Part shown: positions 59,203-64,000 of the stretch, one piece after another | How positions within the stretch are numbered: the stretch's first letter is position 1 | Layout: every line of letters starts with the position of its first letter | Translations under genes and position numbers: made by a program | Assembly (NCBI GenBank): GCA_949752735.1 | Contig: OX457037.1 | Span: forward strand, 33,232,956-33,296,955 | Reading direction: 5' to 3' | Length of the DNA stretch: 64,000 nucleotides | Source of the DNA: Lumbricus terrestris | Taxonomy: Eukaryota > Annelida > Clitellata > Crassiclitellata > Lumbricidae | The notes under the pieces: model-generated | Databases searched by the model: none | Told to the model about the DNA's origin: nothing | The model's input: only the letters and a program-made list of their open reading frames with translations

Positions 59203-59579
59203 CAGTGGCGGAGACCTAGCGGGGGACAGGGGGGGACGGTCCCCCCAATGAAAGTGTTGGGGGGGGGACGGCCCATGCATTTGTCCCCCCCAATGTTTGA
59301 GCGCCAAGCCTTTTTTTGGCGGCGAAAATATAAAAGTCGAGATTTTGGCCGGATGACTAAAAAAAAAAAAAAAGAGGTCATCAACTTTTTTGGCGGCGAA
59401 AATAGAAAAATTTCGTCGAGATTTTGGCCGGATGACTAAAAAAAAAAAAAAAAAAGGTCATCAACTTTTTTGGCGGCGAAAATATTTTTTCCCAGAGATT
59501 TCGCTCGTCGTCAGAAATTTTTCTGAAAATCTCGCGTCTTTCCGTCCCCCCCAATTCTCGGCCCAGGTCTCCGCCTATG
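59203..59579. mobile_element. 377-bp MITE, CAGTGGCGGAGACCT ends, 8-bp TSD
   Basis: Inverted ends cagtggcggagacct and aggtctccgcctatg; TSD aacgaaat at 59,195-59,202 and 59,580-59,587. Inside, two copies of gagattttggccggatgact followed by poly-A, and tcaacttttttggcggcgaa three times, related to the 37,745 repeat. Confidence 0.92.
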
Positions 59580-59587
59580 AACGAAAT

Positions 59588-61210
59588 GGTTCGTCCGCGC
59601 CAATAAATAAACCATGCACACAGTAGGGCAGTAAGCCTAGTTTCTGATAAGTTAGTCTAATTGCATTTTCCGCATGAAAAATGCAGCCATCTAATTAACA
59701 AGGCCACAGAATAATTTATTCCTCTGACCCTTTTTGAACCTTTCATGACTGAACTGTGGACTAGCATAAATAAGGCTTCCTCGATCGTAGGCCAATCGTA
59801 AACTTGAAATTTCTACAGCAACCACAGCATGCCTTTGATTGACGGTCATTTGGGTCTTGATCGTAATCGTAATCTCCAAACTTCTAAAGCGCTACTTGAA
59901 AGACAAGCGCGGGGCACTAGCTTATTCACGAGCGCTGCGTCGAGTCAAGAGTTGTCCGTAAGAGTAGGCTAGTCAGAAGGTGGTTGGGTCGAGTTACCGT
60001 AGGATCAGCGGGTCCGAGAGGGCGGGACAGCTCGGAACGATTTTGTATTGAATGTTGTTCCTGAATAAGCTCGTTTCCGAGATTTCGCTTTTGGAATATT
60101 ATTGTAAGCTTAGATATCGATATTTTGACACTAGACCTAATACGCATAGGCCTACAGAATCCTTGTTCTGGTCTGGCGTACTGCCCGCTATAGGTCTTGC
60201 TCCTCGGATCCTTACGGTCGATCGTGTTCTCTGCTGTAGCCCTAATTTAGCCCTCGACACTTCTGCTCCTTTCGTTCGACTGCACAAAGTGTTCTAGGTC
60301 TATGTTCCTTTTTGCTCGTAGGTCTACCTCCACTCAGGGGCTTCTAGCCTTCTACCCCCCCTAAGCAACCGGACGCAGTCCATATTCTTCCCCCTTGCCT
60401 CCCGGCAATATCTAGTCCACTATACTATAATGAGTGAATGTTTATGGGGGAGGGAGACAAACAAGCGTCCAGCGAAGCACGTACTAAGCGCCGAGATGGG
60501 AGGGGTTTGGGAGGGGTATGCGTCCCTCCCCATAAGAAATTTTTGCAATTTCAGATTTTATTATTTCAGATATTATTATTTCAGATATTATTTCAGATTT
60601 ATTAGTTAATTACCGAACCAACTGCTGTAAAGCCGACCTGCGTGTCGTGCTACAGTGGGCCGCATTTCGTATAACATGTACTTGTAATCATTCTGCGGTG
60701 TGTCAGATTGAATCATTAAAAGGAATATTATTAATTTCCGCATCACAATGTTCCACATTTAAAGCTGTCATCTTAAAAATTACTCTACTATCTTACTGTT
60801 AATAGGCTATTAAATTTTTTACAATGTACAACTGAATGGCAATTCTCACCCTACTGTCTTTAATGGTTTGTAATAATTTTTATGAAAATTCGGGCGGTTT
60901 GCAATGCCCACTTGGGGAGAAGAAATTCATAAATTTTCCAGCTGCCGCACAAGGACAACATAAACTTTATTTCCAGAGTCCTCTACAAGACAGGGTAACG
61001 GCCTCTGTTGTCATAGACCCTGGTCAAATCGGATCCATCATCTACAAGAACGCTTACAACCATTAAATCATTCAATCTCATTAACAATGATCTTTTTAGT
61101 AAGACGTTTTAATTTCATTTTATGATGTTTGTCTCTCTTGATGTCACCATGTAACCAGGCTGCGGTGTGTCAACCCGGACGTTTTTCACGAATTAAACGA
61201 ATAATCATCT
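59588..61210. other. Unassigned intergenic stretch
   Basis: Mixed repeats, cggcccgtcc-rich words near 60,000-60,330 and tcagatattattatt repeats near 60,555-60,600. No convincing exon. Confidence 0.35.
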
Positions 61211-61223
61211 ATAAAAAATTATT

Positions 61224-61258
61224 ATCAGAGCCGTATATTTCCAAAATACGGCTCTGAT
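61224..61258. repeat. Perfect 13-bp hairpin with 9-nt loop
   Basis: atcagagccgtat and its exact inverse atacggctctgat are separated by 9 nt. It lies about 190 bp upstream of the start codon of the right-edge gene. Confidence 0.75.
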
Positions 61259-61446
61259 TATTATATAAGGCTGACCTGGGAGTCCAAGGGCTGACCAAAG
61301 ATTTTAACAAAATCTTTTAGGCTAAAAAAACACAATCCTCCGGAAGTGAAGACTGAAGACATTCGTTCAGCGTTCGTTGGTGCAGCGCCATCTGCCATTT
61401 TAGTACTTTAGAGATTTCATTGCCTTTCAGAGATTTCAAAATAAAG

Positions 61447-61506
61447 ATGGCGGATTCTTGTGTGAAACAAAGCGATTCTTTGGAAGAAAATGGTTTAGAT
61501 GAAATG
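61447..61506 (+). CDS. First coding exon of an unrecognised gene at the right edge
   Basis: ATG in a strong context (AAAGATGGCGG) opens 20 codons, MADSCVKQSDSLEENGLDEM, ending at ATG|gtagca (phase 0). AAGATGGCGG also resembles a YY1 site, common at starts of housekeeping genes. The N-terminus is acidic and polar, probably disordered; the protein family is not recognisable. The join to 63,784 is inferred from phase. Confidence 0.6.
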
Positions 61507-62485
61507 GTAGCACAAATCTGATCGAATTATTACATAGCTGTTATGCGGCACCTGTTCTAATTTTTTAATTGGTGTCGGTAGGGTGCACTAGTTTATATAA
61601 CTTTCAGGCCTTCGCGTTTCAAGTACATACGTCTTCGCGCCCTGTTTTCACCGCTTGTCACCTGTCAGGCTCTCAGTATTTATTAGACAGAATTGCTTTT
61701 AAGTTAATCAAATGTAATAATAAAAGTTAGACTTCCCGATTTAACTTGCTGGTCACGAAAAGCGTACTGACGCGGTATCGCTTCCCGAATGTCCACTCAA
61801 CCTCCCAATCGGCAGATGGCACTGATAAAATGAATAGTAGGACGTGATTCATGCATTCCACCCGATTGATTCGCGAGCTATCCTCCTTGTACGCACATTC
61901 ATGGAAGAAATCTCCCAAACTTTTATTTATTGCTTTATTGGATAATATTACCTTTTGCATGTAATAATAAGCTGGGTGTTTGGCAATTTGTGTCTAAAAT
62001 AAAAATTTATTCGTGTCAAATATCAGCAAATTTTAACAGCTGATTCTGTAGTAGGGTTCATTCTAACCGTTTTAAGTGATTTAACTGCAGAATAAGCCAA
62101 GCTGCCAAAGCAGTTTTCTACTAAGCATTCGATTTGCAAAAATTCAGCAAATGTGGGCCTGAATTCACTAGAATAAATGGAATGCAGGCTAGAAGTGGAG
62201 TCTTGAGAAAGTAGGCCTCTATATGATGCTTGTGTTCAAGCAATTAATTTATTTCTTGTTACCTACAGCTGAAATGCCCTTTCAGGCTTCTGGGATACGG
62301 TAAGAACAGCATTTTCGGTGATGCTGTTTTTTCAGAACAGTTTTGGTCATTCATTGATAATACCTGTTTGGTGATTCGCTCCTCACCCATGACACTTTGC
62401 ATGATCATAAAAAAATTACCAAAGAAGTATCCACAGTCCATACGAATATTAGATTGCATGGCGTTGGAACACATGGACCATTTGT
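61507..62485. other. Start of the intron of the right-edge gene
   Basis: AT-rich, no exon or repeat ends recognised; frames on the minus strand (61,727-61,960; 62,259-62,474) have no family features. Confidence 0.35.
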
Positions 62486-62693
62486 GGGGCGCGGTGGTGT
62501 AGTGGTGGCGTTGTTGCCTTGAAGCCGGAAGGTTCGAGGCTCGAATTCACCTCAAGTCGCCGCATAGGGACCTTGTGCAAGTCCTTCACTCGCAATTGCT
62601 CAGCGCTTCGGCGTGAAACTCCAATGCAGTGTCCGCTCTGCAGTCGGGAGCACCTCTGAGTAGAGAACTTGAAGGGACGCTATTACAAGTGCA
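62486..62693 (+). mobile_element. tRNA-derived SINE, full-length copy
   Basis: ggggcgcggtggtgtagtgg carries a pol III A box; ggttcgaggctcgaattc carries a B box. Body gcaagtccttcactcgcaat tgctcagcgcttcgg; the 3' part gagcacctctgagtagagaa cttgaagggacgctatta resembles the local L2-like LINE tail. In the intron of the right-edge gene. Confidence 0.88.
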
Positions 62694-63780
62694 CATACAA
62701 ACAAACCATTGCTTTAAACTCGCTGCCCAAAGAACTTACTTTGCTAATCAGTCTATTGCTGCAAATATAAATTTAAAGCTCCATTTTTAGCTGTTACTGG
62801 CTAAAAAGTTTACTACATGCCGAATAATTGCTGTGCTTATTATGATGCAGTGTTACTTTGCATTCACTGTCTGAAGAGTCCTGCACTCCCCGTAAGAATA
62901 GCTTTGGATTGGCTAATTGTTTAGATAAACTCCTAATTCGTATTGATAAGCTCTCGAATAATATTAGGAAATTTAATTCTAACTGATCAGCAATTTTTAG
63001 CTTGTTCTAATTGGCTAGTTTTTTAAAATTCTACTGAGCCATTTATCAATGGGTGTGTCAAACTACTTGATAACAACTGCCAATACAATCAGTTTCTGTT
63101 CAAAGAAAAATTATTGTTTCTTTTACAATCTAAGGAGAGTTAAAGAGTTTGATTTTTTATGCCCACAAGGAAAATCATAAAAGCTAAAAAGACTGTGCAG
63201 TAACTTGCTGCGGCTGTAACTTGCTGTGGCTTGTTTTAAATTGCCAAGGAATATATAAATAAATTATCAAAATCTAATTCTTATTGCTAATTTTTAAGCT
63301 ATTAAAAATGGGATCGGTTTCTGTGATGCATGTTGTCATGGACGCCATTTACTGATGAATTTTTTACTTGAAACAATAGTTTTTCTTGTTGCTTGCAGCA
63401 ATTGATCTCTTGCAGTACAATGCTGAGCACTGCTATTAAATTATTATTATTTATTTATACATAGGGTGTTTGTAGGTGGCGATATTTTGGAAGGTTTCTC
63501 TCCAAGGAAGCAATGTGGTCCATATAGGAGATGATGAGAAACCATACGTGTGTTATTTTATGTAGAGTGTGACTTTTAAAACTAAAATTACTGGATTCAT
63601 GAGTATCTGTTATTGCTAGTGCACAAGCACCTAGCATTCTTAATGCCACCTTGTCAAGTCATGTCAGTATTAGGTGTAGTTTTATTTTCACCATACATAT
63701 AAATGCAACAGTACTTTGTCCTTATATAGTTTTTATGCATTGGTGTATCAACCAAATAAAAGAATGGGTTTTTGTAATTT
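62694..63780. other. Rest of the intron of the right-edge gene
   Basis: AT-rich intron with no recognisable element. Confidence 0.4.
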
Positions 63781-63783
63781 TAG

Positions 63784-63838
63784 GCGACGGAGGAGGCAGT
63801 ACCTGCCAGTAGTCCATCGGAGAATAATTCTAATGAAG
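63784..63838 (+). CDS. Second coding exon of the right-edge gene
   Basis: Acceptor ttttgtaattttag, donor GAAG|gtatgt. The frame ATEEAVPASSPSENNSNE is open and phase-compatible with the exon at 61,447. It is Glu/Ser/Asn rich, consistent with a disordered N-terminus. The gene continues beyond the window. Confidence 0.6.
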
Positions 63839-64000
63839 GTATGTGAAAGATTCTGATATTCTGATGCACTTGTTAATTATGAACTTGTTATTAAAACTTC
63901 AGTAGAGTTTGTTAGTTGTTGTTTTAATGAGAACTTTGATTAAGTTGAACAAATTGGTAAGCTCTACAGTATGATAAAGATTCACCTGGTGTCAAGAGAT

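Noticed and set aside
58693..59439. Overlapping Arg/Gly-rich frames near the CpG-rich region as a separate gene
   Set aside because: No splice signals or domain; frames follow base composition, and the right part enters a MITE.

Overview
This window is invertebrate metazoan DNA. It has spliced genes with short exons and long introns, GT-AG splice sites, many microsatellites and minisatellites, and a mixed set of L2/CR1-like and RTE-like LINEs, tRNA-derived SINEs and hAT-type MITEs. Frequent 'aggccta' motifs and the SINE style suggest a marine invertebrate, perhaps a deuterostome, but the sequence alone does not fix the taxon.

Main gene (+ strand, about 10.8-44.6 kb): 24 phase-compatible coding exons assemble into one open frame of 1705 codons plus stop. 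It encodes a still life/TIAM-type Rac guanine nucleotide exchange factor. In order, it has the C-terminal half of an N-terminal EVH1/PH-like domain as in fly Sif, a long low-complexity linker, a PHn domain, a coiled-coil extension, a Ras-binding domain, a PDZ domain, a DH (RhoGEF) domain, a PHc domain and a short tail. The most 5' exons were not found. One exon is a 15-nt microexon, one intron uses a GC donor, and many splice sites adjoin minisatellites or MITEs.

Other genes: on the minus strand (58.5-52.9 kb) a three-exon gene encodes a 333-aa leucine-rich-repeat type I membrane protein; its large intron holds a 2.06-kb DNA transposon. At the right edge (+ strand, from 61,447) lie the first two coding exons of an unrecognised gene that runs out of the window.

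Layout: 0-10.7 kb is repeats (LINE tails, a 2.08-kb transposon, TATG and GT microsatellites). 10.8-44.6 kb is the sif/TIAM gene, with a LINE carrying an open 610-codon reverse transcriptase frame in intron 3. 44.6-52.9 kb is 3' UTR and intergenic DNA with a decayed hAT transposon. 52.9-58.5 kb is the LRR gene. 58.5-59.2 kb is a CpG-rich, promoter-like stretch. 59.2-64 kb holds repeats and the start of the last gene.

The most distinctive signal is how closely mobile and tandem repeats meet the splice sites of the sif/TIAM gene. A MITE target-site duplication copies a 5' splice site, and a tandem repeat carries five GTAAGT donors in a row. At least ten elements show an exact, or one-mismatch, 8-bp target-site duplication that can be read directly.
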